Shown here: piece by piece, positions 1 to 7,533 of the stretch
How the letters are laid out: every line of letters begins with the position of its first letter
How positions within the stretch are numbered: the first letter of the stretch is position 1
Assembly (NCBI GenBank): GCA_910587635.1
Contig: CAJUNB010000027.1
Span: 1-64,000 of the forward strand
Origin: an uncultured Lachnospiraceae bacterium
Lineage (GTDB): Bacteria > Bacillota > Clostridia > Lachnospirales > Lachnospiraceae
Reading direction: 5' to 3'
DNA length: 64,000 bases
Made by a program: the position numbers and the translations under genes
Notes under the pieces: model-generated
What the model was told of the DNA's origin: nothing
The model's input: only the letters and a program-made list of their open reading frames with translations
Database searches by the model: none

Positions 1-5
1 AGAGA

Positions 6-113
6 GTCGGAAAGAAGTCAATTTTTGTCCCTGCGAGGCGCTTGATTGACGCGTACTGGACGTACGCGGAAGGAAAGCAACGAAACAGGGGCAAAAATTG
101 GCTCTTCTCCGAC
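6..113. repeat. long imperfect palindrome (element P1)
   Basis: Two 28-nt arms (6-33 and 86-113) are reverse complements at 23 of 28 positions. A second inverted repeat sits at the apex: GCGTAC (51-56) and GTACGC (62-67) with a 5-nt loop. Both outer arms contain the core GGRCAAAAATW, which recurs in the palindromes at 667-744 and 21613-21679. The element lies just upstream of the promoter of the coiled-coil gene. It could be a cruciform-forming repeat or a structured transcript end of a gene left of the window. Confidence 0.7.
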
Positions 114-125
114 CGTGTGTCCCTT

Positions 126-143
126 TGTCCACTGAGGGTATCA
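126..143 (+). promoter_or_regulatory. 18-bp shared motif, half-site
   Basis: TGTCCACTGAGGGTATCA matches motifs at 53886-53903 (plus strand), 43922-43939 (minus) and 55422-55439 (minus); the shared core is TGTYCACTGARGG. It lies about 20 bp upstream of the -35 of the coiled-coil gene. Its function is unknown; a protein-binding site or a half of a hairpin repeat would both fit. Confidence 0.4.
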
Positions 144-161
144 ACTATTGATAAAATGAAA

Positions 162-190
162 TGGACTTTATACTTCAGCTGTGGTATACT
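162..190 (+). promoter_or_regulatory. sigma-A-type promoter, extended -10
   Basis: TGGACT (162-167) is separated by 17 nt from TATACT (185-190). The -10 is preceded by TG one base away (TGG-TATACT), making it an extended -10 that compensates for the weak -35. It would start transcription near 197, about 40 nt ahead of the coiled-coil gene. Confidence 0.55.
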
Positions 191-236
191 ACATCCACTC
201 AATAAATTCGACAAACATTGCAAGGGCGGTGAGAAT

Positions 237-599
237 ATGGCATTAACAAATGATGATTTGCAGGCAATAGCAACATTACTTCAACCCATTAACAATAGGC
301 TTGATAAAATGGATTGCAGGTTTGATAAAATGGATAGCAGGTTTGACAAAATGGATAGCAGGTTTGATAAAATGGATAACAGGCTTGATAAGATGGATAA
401 CAGGCTTGATAAGATGGATTGCAGGCTTGATAAAATCGAATCTGAAGTCTCCGCATTAAAAATTGGACAAACGAAGCTAGAAAAACAAATAAAAGAAGTC
501 AATCATAAAGTCTCTGAAACATATGAACTGGCACTTGAGGCCTGGGGAACTGGCACAGAAAATAGAACCTGGCTTGAAAATGCCAATTTAAAAATATAG
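237..599 (+). CDS. small heptad-repeat coiled-coil protein (hypothetical)
   Basis: This encodes 120 aa. The start at 237 is chosen because GGGCGGTGAG lies just before the ATG; the frame is open further upstream but would run through the palindrome at 6-113. Residues 22-70 are seven consecutive 7-residue units of the type LDKMDxR/FDKMDxR, the last one degenerate. They are followed by a further helical stretch and a C-terminal tail with EAWGTG. The 7-residue period matches a coiled-coil heptad, so an extended oligomerising rod is likely. There is no signal peptide or membrane segment. I do not recognise a function. The gene stands alone on the plus strand. Confidence 0.75.
   Translation: MALTNDDLQAIATLLQPINNRLDKMDCRFDKMDSRFDKMDSRFDKMDNRLDKMDNRLDKMDCRLDKIESEVSALKIGQTKLEKQIKEVNHKVSETYELALEAWGTGTENRTWLENANLKI
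300..446 (+). repeat. 21-bp in-frame tandem repeat
   Basis: Seven contiguous 21-bp units start at 300, 321, 342, 363, 384, 405 and 426. They differ at a few positions (CTT/TTT first codon; TGC/AGC/AAC sixth codon) and the last is degenerate. Each unit encodes seven residues, so changes in copy number would keep the reading frame and alter the rod length by one heptad. Confidence 0.9.
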
Positions 600-666
600 C
601 TCTACCTGCCGCGCCACGGTTTTTGAAACGGGCTCAAAGCTCCAAAGCCTTCCGCTTTCTCGCTTT

Positions 667-744
667 GCGGGCTTCGCCCGATAAAAATAAGGAGACGGGA
701 TTTTGCGTCTGTAAACAGCCGCAGTTTCCCATCTCCTTATTTTT
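667..744. repeat. palindromic element P2 between convergent genes
   Basis: Arms at 683-700 and 727-744 match at 17 of 18 positions. A GC-rich hairpin CGGGC-TTC-GCCCG (68-80 within 601-700, i.e. 668-680) abuts the left arm. The right arm continues into GCCCG, and its reverse complement carries the GGGCAAAAATA core shared with P1. It lies between the converging coiled-coil gene and spoIVA and could work as a terminator in both directions, though it has the look of a dispersed repeat. Confidence 0.65.
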
Positions 745-757
745 GCCCGTCTCATGC

Positions 758-2245
758 CTAGATAATGATGCAGACCATGCCGCCATTGGAGTCATTCACA
801 ATCTTCTGCATCGTTTCCTGTAGTTTGACCTGGCTTTCATCTCCGATCATGGCGATTTTCCCGGAAATCCCGTCATTTACAAGCTGCTCCACTGTCTTGC
901 CGAAAATATTGGTTTCCCAGATGCCCTCTTCCGTATTACCTGCATCAGAAATATACCTGATAAGGTCTTCTGCCTGCTGTTGTGTCCCTACAATAGGCGC
1001 TATTTCTGTCTGGATATTAGCCCGAATCATATGAATGGAGGGGCTTTCCGCCTTGATCTTTACCCCGTATTTATTACCATGGCGGATCACTTCCGGCGTA
1101 GCGAGGGTAATTTCCTCCCGTTCCGGTGTCACTACTCCATACCCTTTGGCACGGACAGATTCGATAGCATGAATCACTTTTACGTATTCTTTTTTCATCT
1201 GTGCCAGTTCTTTCATCACAGAGATCAGATGATATTCGTCTCCGATCTCTTCTCCAATCAGTTCACTCAACATCTGATAGTAATAGGCATCCTCCACTTC
1301 CAACACTACTTTGACCGTGCCGTCAGCCATACAGATACCATCCATCTTGCAGCGTTTGATATATTCACTGCTTAAAGTAATAGGATGTTCCAGTACATCC
1401 CTGATTGTATTCATATCCTTTACAAGACTGCTGATTTGCTCTACAATATCTGCCTTCAAAGGATTCGTCAGAGGCAATAATTCCACCCATTTGGGCAGAT
1501 AGAACTCTATCATGGATAGAGGGAATTCGTACAGGACATGTTCCAGAATATGATAAATATCACTTTCTTTCAACTGCTCACAGTTCACCGGCAATACAGT
1601 AACGCCGTATTTCCCTGTCAGTTCCTGTGCCTGCTCTATCACTTCCGCCGAAAAAGGTTTCTCGGTATTTAGAAGAACAATAAAAGGCTTTTTCAGCCTT
1701 TTCAGCTCTGCAATTGTTCTTTCTTCAGGCTCTATGTAATTTTCTCTTGCAATCTCTCCAAAACTACCATCTGTCGTCACGACAACGCCGATCGTAGAAT
1801 GCTCACTGATGACCTTTTTGGTACCGATTTCCGCAGCCTGGGTAAAGGGAATCTCCGCTTCGGACCAGGGTGTCTTTACCATCCGCTCTGTATCTTCTTC
1901 CAGATGCCCTGCTGCCCCGTCCACCATATAGCCCACACAGTCAATCAGACGCACTTTGACATCCACGCCGCCGCTCAATGTTACCCCTGCCGCCTCTTTT
2001 GGAATAAACTTCGGCTCAGTAGTAGTGATTGTTTTTCCCCCGGAGCTCTGGGGAAGTTCATCCTGAGCTCTCGTTCTGGCATGCTCGTCAGTCATAAAAG
2101 GCAGCACCATCAAATCCATAAATCGTTTGATGAAGGTAGATTTTCCGGTTCGAACAGGCCCCACTACTCCCAAATAGATCTCACCGCCGCACCGAAACTT
2201 TATGTCCTTGTATAAATCATATTCCATCTTTGTATTTGTTTCCAT
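758..2245 (-). CDS. spoIVA: stage IV sporulation protein A, spore-coat ATPase
   Basis: SpoIVA coats the outer forespore membrane as an ATP-driven polymer and is the base layer for the spore coat. The 495-aa product matches the family length (about 490). A P-loop, GPVRTGKST, is at residues 29-37, followed by a TRAFAC-like nucleotide-binding domain, a middle domain and the conserved hydrophobic end GGMVCIII. The first ATG is preferred because GGAAGGGG precedes it by about 8 nt; Met7 is an alternative. It is last in a run of genes including gpsA, and has a sigma-E-like promoter directly upstream, as expected for a mother-cell gene. Confidence 0.97.
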   Translation of the reverse strand: METNTKMEYDLYKDIKFRCGGEIYLGVVGPVRTGKSTFIKRFMDLMVLPFMTDEHARTRAQDELPQSSGGKTITTTEPKFIPKEAAGVTLSGGVDVKVRLIDCVGYMVDGAAGHLEEDTERMVKTPWSEAEIPFTQAAEIGTKKVISEHSTIGVVVTTDGSFGEIARENYIEPEERTIAELKRLKKPFIVLLNTEKPFSAEVIEQAQELTGKYGVTVLPVNCEQLKESDIYHILEHVLYEFPLSMIEFYLPKWVELLPLTNPLKADIVEQISSLVKDMNTIRDVLEHPITLSSEYIKRCKMDGICMADGTVKVVLEVEDAYYYQMLSELIGEEIGDEYHLISVMKELAQMKKEYVKVIHAIESVRAKGYGVVTPEREEITLATPEVIRHGNKYGVKIKAESPSIHMIRANIQTEIAPIVGTQQQAEDLIRYISDAGNTEEGIWETNIFGKTVEQLVNDGISGKIAMIGDESQVKLQETMQKIVNDSNGGMVCIII

Positions 2246-2271
2246 AAAATTACCCCTTCCATACTTATTGT

Positions 2272-2300
2272 AATGTATGAAAGGGGGTGCTTTTTTATGA
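2272..2300 (-). promoter_or_regulatory. sigma-E-like promoter of spoIVA
   Basis: On the minus strand CATACATT (2272-2279) matches the sigma-E -10 consensus CATACANT. TCATAAA (2294-2300), 14 nt upstream, resembles the sigma-E -35. Spacing is right for this factor. It places the transcript start about 20 nt before the spoIVA start codon, so spoIVA could be expressed apart from the genes upstream. Confidence 0.6.
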
Positions 2301-2354
2301 CAAAGTATTCCTCCCGGTTCAGGATATAATACGCTGCCTTTTACTACCTATTTC

Positions 2355-3563
2355 TCACCGCTTTGCCTGAGTCATCAATACTGTCATCGCCCGATTCAGC
2401 CCGTCTACCGTCAGCTTATACATAGGAAAAATTTCCTTTAACGCCGTTTCCGCCTCTCTCCAGGGCGCCTTCCCCGGCGCCATCTTTGGGTTCATCCAGA
2501 CGATCTTTTTATAGTGCTTTTTCAGAAGCAGCAGCCAGTCCATACCGGCAAGGCCTCCATTCGGCCCTCTGTAATTTCCCGTCTCAGAATAGAGCTCTTC
2601 CGGTGCCATAGCCGCATCTCCCACAATGATGACTTTATAATCACTGTCCAGATTGCGGAACATCCATTCTGTCTCAATCCAGTCGCCATTCTCGCACTCG
2701 GGCGTCTTGTATACATGACTGTAAATGCAGTTATGAAAATAATATACTTTTACATCTTTATAATGATTGGACTTATTCACCGACTGAAACAGGTCATTGA
2801 GCAGCCGCGTATAGGGAATCATTGTCCCCCCGGAGTCCATAAGCAACAGCAGCTTCACCGCATTTTTACGCGGTTTCTCCATGACAATCTGCAGGCAGCC
2901 GCCATTGTTGCATGTCTTATCGATCGTTCCGCCTATATCCAGCTCTGTTTTGGGAATATCCAGTCTAGTGGAAAACTGCCGCAGCCTGCGAAGCGCCTGC
3001 TGGAACTGCCGGTTGTCCAGTACCCTGTCATCCCGGAAATCCCGGAATTTTCGATCTCCAATGACCGCAAAGGCCGACTGATAACCGGTCTGTCCGCCTA
3101 CACGCACGCCACCGATATTACCTCCCGTATTGCCAAAAGAAGTCTTACCCATTGTTCCAATCCAGTAGCTTCCACCGTTGTGCTCACTGTCCTGGTCTTT
3201 TAAACGCTCCTTGAATTTCTGCTCCACATCGTCCTTATCTACCTTAATCTCTTCGATCTGGTTCAGCCATTGCTTCTCTTCCATCTGAAGCATTTCATTC
3301 ATTTCTTCTTTATTGAGCCAGCGCAGCATCTGCTCTGTCAGTGCGTTTTCTGACTGGATCCCTTTGAAACATTCCTCAAAGGCCATATCGAACTTATCAA
3401 ATTCCACTTCACTTTTCACAAGAATCATACGGGACAGATAATAAAAATCCGTCAGGCTGCTTCCCGCCAGACCTTTGTCCACTGCTTCCTGTAGTGTCAG
3501 CCATTCACTCAGTGTCAGCTTCAGTCCCTTTGCCTTACAAATATCAAAAAATTTCTGAAACAT
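2355..3563 (-). CDS. VWA domain protein (CoxE-like), partner of MoxR ATPase
   Basis: The 402-aa protein has a helical, charged N-terminal half (residues 1-125), a glycine-rich linker (about 130-165) and a C-terminal von Willebrand A domain. The metal site motif is degenerate: MDSGGTM at 242-248 instead of DxSxS. VWA proteins of the CoxE type act with MoxR AAA ATPases as co-chaperones that insert cofactors or remodel complexes; here the ATPase gene is immediately upstream (3639-4451). Target unknown. Its position between gpsA and spoIVA is unusual and may link the pair to envelope or spore functions, which is inference. Confidence 0.85.
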   Translation of the reverse strand: MFQKFFDICKAKGLKLTLSEWLTLQEAVDKGLAGSSLTDFYYLSRMILVKSEVEFDKFDMAFEECFKGIQSENALTEQMLRWLNKEEMNEMLQMEEKQWLNQIEEIKVDKDDVEQKFKERLKDQDSEHNGGSYWIGTMGKTSFGNTGGNIGGVRVGGQTGYQSAFAVIGDRKFRDFRDDRVLDNRQFQQALRRLRQFSTRLDIPKTELDIGGTIDKTCNNGGCLQIVMEKPRKNAVKLLLLMDSGGTMIPYTRLLNDLFQSVNKSNHYKDVKVYYFHNCIYSHVYKTPECENGDWIETEWMFRNLDSDYKVIIVGDAAMAPEELYSETGNYRGPNGGLAGMDWLLLLKKHYKKIVWMNPKMAPGKAPWREAETALKEIFPMYKLTVDGLNRAMTVLMTQAKR

Positions 3564-3638
3564 AGACCCCTTTCCGCCTGCTTATTTCACAGGCTTTTCC
3601 GGTGCTCTCTGTCGTCCTGTTTTGCTTTCCTCCCTCTC

Positions 3639-4451
3639 CTATACGTGGGATACCACAGTATGCAAATCCTCATCCTTTTTTATCACAACACCGATAAAAG
3701 GAAGGTCTGAGCGGATACGATCCGCAGAAATACCGCCGATCTGCAGCGCATTCACCCAATCAATCAGTTCGGAGGTACTTGGTTTTTTACGGATATCCCT
3801 CATAGAACGGATATCATAGAAAGCCTCCATGGCGTTCTTCAGTATATTTTCCTCAATATTTGGATAATGTACTTTTACGATCTCCTCCATCAGTGTTGCA
3901 TCAGGAAATTCGATATAATGGAAAATACATCTGCGCAGAAACGCATCTGGCAGCTCCTTTTCCGCATTGGAAGTAATAATAACAATGGGACGCTTCTTCG
4001 CTTTCACGGTTCTTTTCGTCTCATGGATATAAAATTCCATCTGGTCCAGCTCCCAGAGCAGGTCATTTGGGAATTCCAGATCGGCTTTATCGATCTCATC
4101 AATGAGCAACACTACCTGCTCCTCACTGTCAAAAGCCTCTCCCAGTTTTCCAAGCTTAATATAGTGGGCAATATCATCCACGCCCTCTTCTCCGAACTGG
4201 CCATCATACAGACGCTGAATCGTATCATATACGTACAGCCCGTCCTGCGCCTTTGTAGTAGATTTGATATTCCATATAATAAGGGGCTTTCCAAGAGATT
4301 TGGCCACGGCCTCCGCCAACATCGTCTTACCGGTCCCCGGTTCTCCCTTGATCAGCAAAGGTTTCTGCAGAGCAATTGCCACGTTCACACTGGCCATCAA
4401 CTCCGGTGAAGCCACATATTCCTTTGTACTTGTAAAGTTGTTTTCTGCCAT
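3639..4451 (-). CDS. MoxR-family AAA+ ATPase
   Basis: The 270-aa single-domain AAA+ protein has Walker A GEPGTGKT at residues 36-43, Walker B LLIDEID at 115-121, a sensor region IVIITSN, and an arginine pair DAFLRRC. The short length and motif set fit the MoxR family, whose members act with VWA-domain proteins as chaperones. The VWA gene follows 75 bp downstream. gpsA lies just upstream, 30 bp away, so it is probably co-transcribed with the der-plsY-gpsA run. Substrate not predictable from sequence. Confidence 0.92.
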   Translation of the reverse strand: MAENNFTSTKEYVASPELMASVNVAIALQKPLLIKGEPGTGKTMLAEAVAKSLGKPLIIWNIKSTTKAQDGLYVYDTIQRLYDGQFGEEGVDDIAHYIKLGKLGEAFDSEEQVVLLIDEIDKADLEFPNDLLWELDQMEFYIHETKRTVKAKKRPIVIITSNAEKELPDAFLRRCIFHYIEFPDATLMEEIVKVHYPNIEENILKNAMEAFYDIRSMRDIRKKPSTSELIDWVNALQIGGISADRIRSDLPFIGVVIKKDEDLHTVVSHV

Positions 4452-4481
4452 AGTTTCCTCCTTCCGTTTATAAAGGTCCTG

Positions 4482-5492
4482 TTATTCCCACGAAGTATCC
4501 GAATTTTCCAGTTTCTTATCCCGCAGCATCAGATCTTTCACAGCCTCATCCGCCTTTTTCCCATGGAAAAGCACTTCATTGACCTGTTCGATGATGGGAA
4601 TCTGTACCTGGTACTTTTCCGCCAGGCCAATGGCAGCTTTTGCAGAATAGACACCCTCCACCACCATATTGACTTCCTTCATCGCTTCTTCATAACTGTA
4701 GCCTTTTCCGATCAGAATGCCTGCCCGTCTGTTTCTGGAGTGCATGCTGGCGCAGGTCACAATCAGGTCTCCGATCCCCGAAAGCCCACTGAATGTCTCC
4801 AGCTTGCCGCCCATGGCCATGCCGAGTCTGGCGATTTCTGTTATACCACGGGTAATCAGCGCCGCCTTTGTATTGTCTCCATAGCCGAGCCCGTCTGCAA
4901 TCCCGGCTGCAAGAGCCACTACATTTTTCAGTGCGCCTCCCAGCTCGATGCCAAGTACATCCGGACTCGTATATACCCGAAATACATTGCTCATAAAAAT
5001 ATTCTGTAAATATTCGGCCGTTTCTCTGTTTCTGGCTCCCACTACAATTGTCGTAGGGATACCCTGGCCTACTTCTTCTGCATGGGAAGGCCCGGACATC
5101 ACAGCGATCTCTGCCTGAGGCAATTCGCTTCCGATTACCTGAGACAGTGTATGCAGCGTACCGTCTTCGATTCCCTTTGCCACATTGACAATAATCTGCC
5201 CTTTGCCCACATATTCCTTCATCTTACATGCCGTACTGCGAACAAACAAAGATGGTACCGCCAACACAAGTACATCCTTGCCCGATACTGCTTCTTGGAG
5301 ATCGGAAGTGATTACCATACTGTCCGGCAGCTTTACCCCCGGCAGCTTATCCGGGTTCTCCCGTTTCGTCGTCAGCAGCTCCACTTCCGCCTCTACAATG
5401 GACCAGAGTGTCACATCATGTCCGTTCTGATACAATAAATATGCCAGTGCTGTTCCCCAGCTTCCTGCTCCAATTACACCTATCGATGCCAT
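4482..5492 (-). CDS. gpsA: NAD(P)+-dependent glycerol-3-phosphate dehydrogenase
   Basis: It reduces dihydroxyacetone phosphate to sn-glycerol 3-phosphate, the backbone for phospholipids. The 336-aa product has the N-terminal Rossmann motif GAGSWGTALAYLL, a conserved VNVAKGIE segment, and the catalytic-lysine region GGALKNVVALAAGI followed by GDNTKAALITRG. Length is typical. plsY, which uses the product, lies 25 bp upstream in the same direction, so the two steps of phosphatidic acid synthesis are coupled genetically. Confidence 0.98.
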   Translation of the reverse strand: MASIGVIGAGSWGTALAYLLYQNGHDVTLWSIVEAEVELLTTKRENPDKLPGVKLPDSMVITSDLQEAVSGKDVLVLAVPSLFVRSTACKMKEYVGKGQIIVNVAKGIEDGTLHTLSQVIGSELPQAEIAVMSGPSHAEEVGQGIPTTIVVGARNRETAEYLQNIFMSNVFRVYTSPDVLGIELGGALKNVVALAAGIADGLGYGDNTKAALITRGITEIARLGMAMGGKLETFSGLSGIGDLIVTCASMHSRNRRAGILIGKGYSYEEAMKEVNMVVEGVYSAKAAIGLAEKYQVQIPIIEQVNEVLFHGKKADEAVKDLMLRDKKLENSDTSWE

Positions 5493-5517
5493 TTAAATGC
5501 CCTCCTGACCAACTTAT

Positions 5518-6168
5518 TCAAACTTTATTTTTCTTGGAAAGATACGTCTTTCTCTCTTCTCCTTTTATCAGCCGCAGGATATTGGCTCTGTGTTTTACAT
5601 ATGCCATAATCGTCAGAAATCCCCCCACGGCATACATCTCAAACAGCGCCCCCTGACTCATCCCAAACAGCCCCAACTGTCCCAGTATCACCAGCTCTGT
5701 CATAAACCCCGCGTATACGAGCAAAGAACCAAGGGATACATAATGAGTCGTAAAAAAAGTAACAAAGAACAGGATAAGTCCTACGGGAATAAACGCCGGG
5801 TGAAAAGCTGCAATCAGTCCTGCTGTCGCTGCAATTCCCTTTCCGCCCCGAAACCCCATATAGAACGGAAAATTATGACCTAATATCGCACCTGCCGCTC
5901 CATATAGCATCAGAAGATATTTGATATCCGGCCTGCTGCCTCCGAAAATGATTCTTGCCAGGACTACAGCCAGTGCGCACTTAATGACATCCCCTACAAA
6001 CACAATCAATCCGGCCTTCGTACCAAATACCCGGAGTGTGTTGGTGGTACCTGCGTTGCCACTCCCCATCTTTCTGATATCGATACCATGGGCTCTTCCA
6101 TAAATATAAGCGGTCTGGAACATCCCGAGCAGATATCCCATGAAAAGGCAGATGATCCGTTCCATCAT
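5518..6168 (-). CDS. plsY: glycerol-3-phosphate acyltransferase (acyl-phosphate dependent)
   Basis: PlsY is a membrane enzyme that transfers an acyl group from acyl phosphate to glycerol 3-phosphate, giving lysophosphatidic acid. The 216-aa protein shows several hydrophobic segments and the family motifs GSGNAGTTNTLR (about residues 37-48), GHNFPFYMGFRGGKGIA, and a short basic C-terminus. Its ATG overlaps the TGA of der by 4 nt, suggesting translational coupling; gpsA follows. Confidence 0.97.
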   Translation of the reverse strand: MMERIICLFMGYLLGMFQTAYIYGRAHGIDIRKMGSGNAGTTNTLRVFGTKAGLIVFVGDVIKCALAVVLARIIFGGSRPDIKYLLMLYGAAGAILGHNFPFYMGFRGGKGIAATAGLIAAFHPAFIPVGLILFFVTFFTTHYVSLGSLLVYAGFMTELVILGQLGLFGMSQGALFEMYAVGGFLTIMAYVKHRANILRLIKGEERKTYLSKKNKV

Positions 6169-7502
6169 GCATTGTCCTTCCTTTCTCTTATGATAAATTT
6201 AAGTGGTGTCCCACGGAATCCGAACGCTTCCCGGATTTTATTTTCAATATATCTCGTATAGGAAAAATGCATTAATTCCTTACTGTTTACAAAAATAACA
6301 AATGTGGGAGGTTTTACTGCCACCTGCGTAATATAATAGAGCTTCAGACGTTTTCCCTTGTCCGAAGGCGGCTGCTGCAGCGCCACTGCCTCTGTCATAA
6401 TCTCATTCAATACCCCTGTAGCCACACGCATGGCATGATTTTCAATCACCATATCAATCAATTGATATAACTTTGTCAGCCGCTGTCCCGTCTTTGCCGA
6501 AACGAAAATCAGTTCCGCATAAGGCATGTAAGCCAACACTTCCCGGATACGGTTTGTATACTTATAAATCGTCTTATTGTCCTTTTCTACCGTATCCCAT
6601 TTATTGACCGCAATAATCACAGCCTTTCCTCTTTCATGGGCGATACCTGCAATCTTGGCATCCTGCTCCGTCACCCCTTCCTGGGCATCGATCACAAGCA
6701 CTGCCACATCGGCCCGTTCTACCGCGCCCACCGTACGGATGATCATAAACCGTTCCAGTTCTTCTTTCACCTTATTTTTTCGGCGAAGCCCCGCTGTATC
6801 GATCAGTACGTACTCTCTGTCGTTCCATACCACTTCCGTATCGATCGCATCTCTCGTCGTACCGGCCACATCCGATACGATAACTCTGTTCTCGCCGATC
6901 AATTGATTAATAATAGAAGATTTGCCCACATTTGGTTTCCCGATAATGGCAATTTTCGGCCGCTCGTCCTCTTCTATCTCTTCTGTATTCTCCGGGAAAT
7001 GCTTTACCAGCACATCCAGCATATCTCCAATCCCAAGTCGTCCCACTGCCGAAATCGGTATCGGTTCCCCTATGCCAAGATTATAAAATTCATACACATC
7101 CGGCATAAACTTCTGGAAATCATCTACTTTATTTACCACAAGAACAACCGGTTTATGGGAACGCCGCAGCATATCGGCTACTTTGGAATCCGCATCCACC
7201 AGTCCCTGCCGTACATCCACCATAAAGAGTATCACATCCGCTGTATCGATGGCGATTTGCGCCTGCTCCCGCATCTGGGACAAGATCACGTCTCCGCTGT
7301 CCGGTTCGATTCCTCCTGTGTCAATCAGCGTAAAGGCTCTGTCAAGCCATGTAACATCCGCATAGATTCTGTCTCTTGTAATTCCTGGCGTATCTTTTAC
7401 GATAGAAATCATGCCGCCTGCCAATCCATTGAACAGAGTGGACTTTCCCACATTTGGTCTGCCCACCACTGCCACAATGGGCTTTCCTTTTCCTGCGCTC
7501 AT
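6165..7502 (-). CDS. der: ribosome assembly GTPase Der (EngA)
   Basis: Der helps mature the 50S subunit. The 445-aa product has the diagnostic two G domains in tandem: GRPNVGKSTLFNGL near the N-terminus and GKPNVGKSSIINQL near residue 185, each with its own DTPG/DTAG and NKxD motifs (NKVD, NKWD), then a KH-like C-terminal domain ending in a basic RERKD tail. AAGGAGAG precedes the ATG. It overlaps plsY by 4 nt downstream. Confidence 0.98.
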   Translation of the reverse strand: MSAGKGKPIVAVVGRPNVGKSTLFNGLAGGMISIVKDTPGITRDRIYADVTWLDRAFTLIDTGGIEPDSGDVILSQMREQAQIAIDTADVILFMVDVRQGLVDADSKVADMLRRSHKPVVLVVNKVDDFQKFMPDVYEFYNLGIGEPIPISAVGRLGIGDMLDVLVKHFPENTEEIEEDERPKIAIIGKPNVGKSSIINQLIGENRVIVSDVAGTTRDAIDTEVVWNDREYVLIDTAGLRRKNKVKEELERFMIIRTVGAVERADVAVLVIDAQEGVTEQDAKIAGIAHERGKAVIIAVNKWDTVEKDNKTIYKYTNRIREVLAYMPYAELIFVSAKTGQRLTKLYQLIDMVIENHAMRVATGVLNEIMTEAVALQQPPSDKGKRLKLYYITQVAVKPPTFVIFVNSKELMHFSYTRYIENKIREAFGFRGTPLKFIIRERKDNA

Positions 7503-7533
7503 CTATCTCTCCTTCGCTTCCGCAAACCGGGAT

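Noticed and set aside
300..446. CRISPR-like regular 21-bp periodicity
   Set aside because: Units are contiguous with no spacers and encode an in-frame heptad repeat.
281..502. Minus-strand open frame through the tandem repeat
   Set aside because: It is the antisense shadow of the heptad repeat (Ser/Leu-rich periodic peptide) without a ribosome-binding site.
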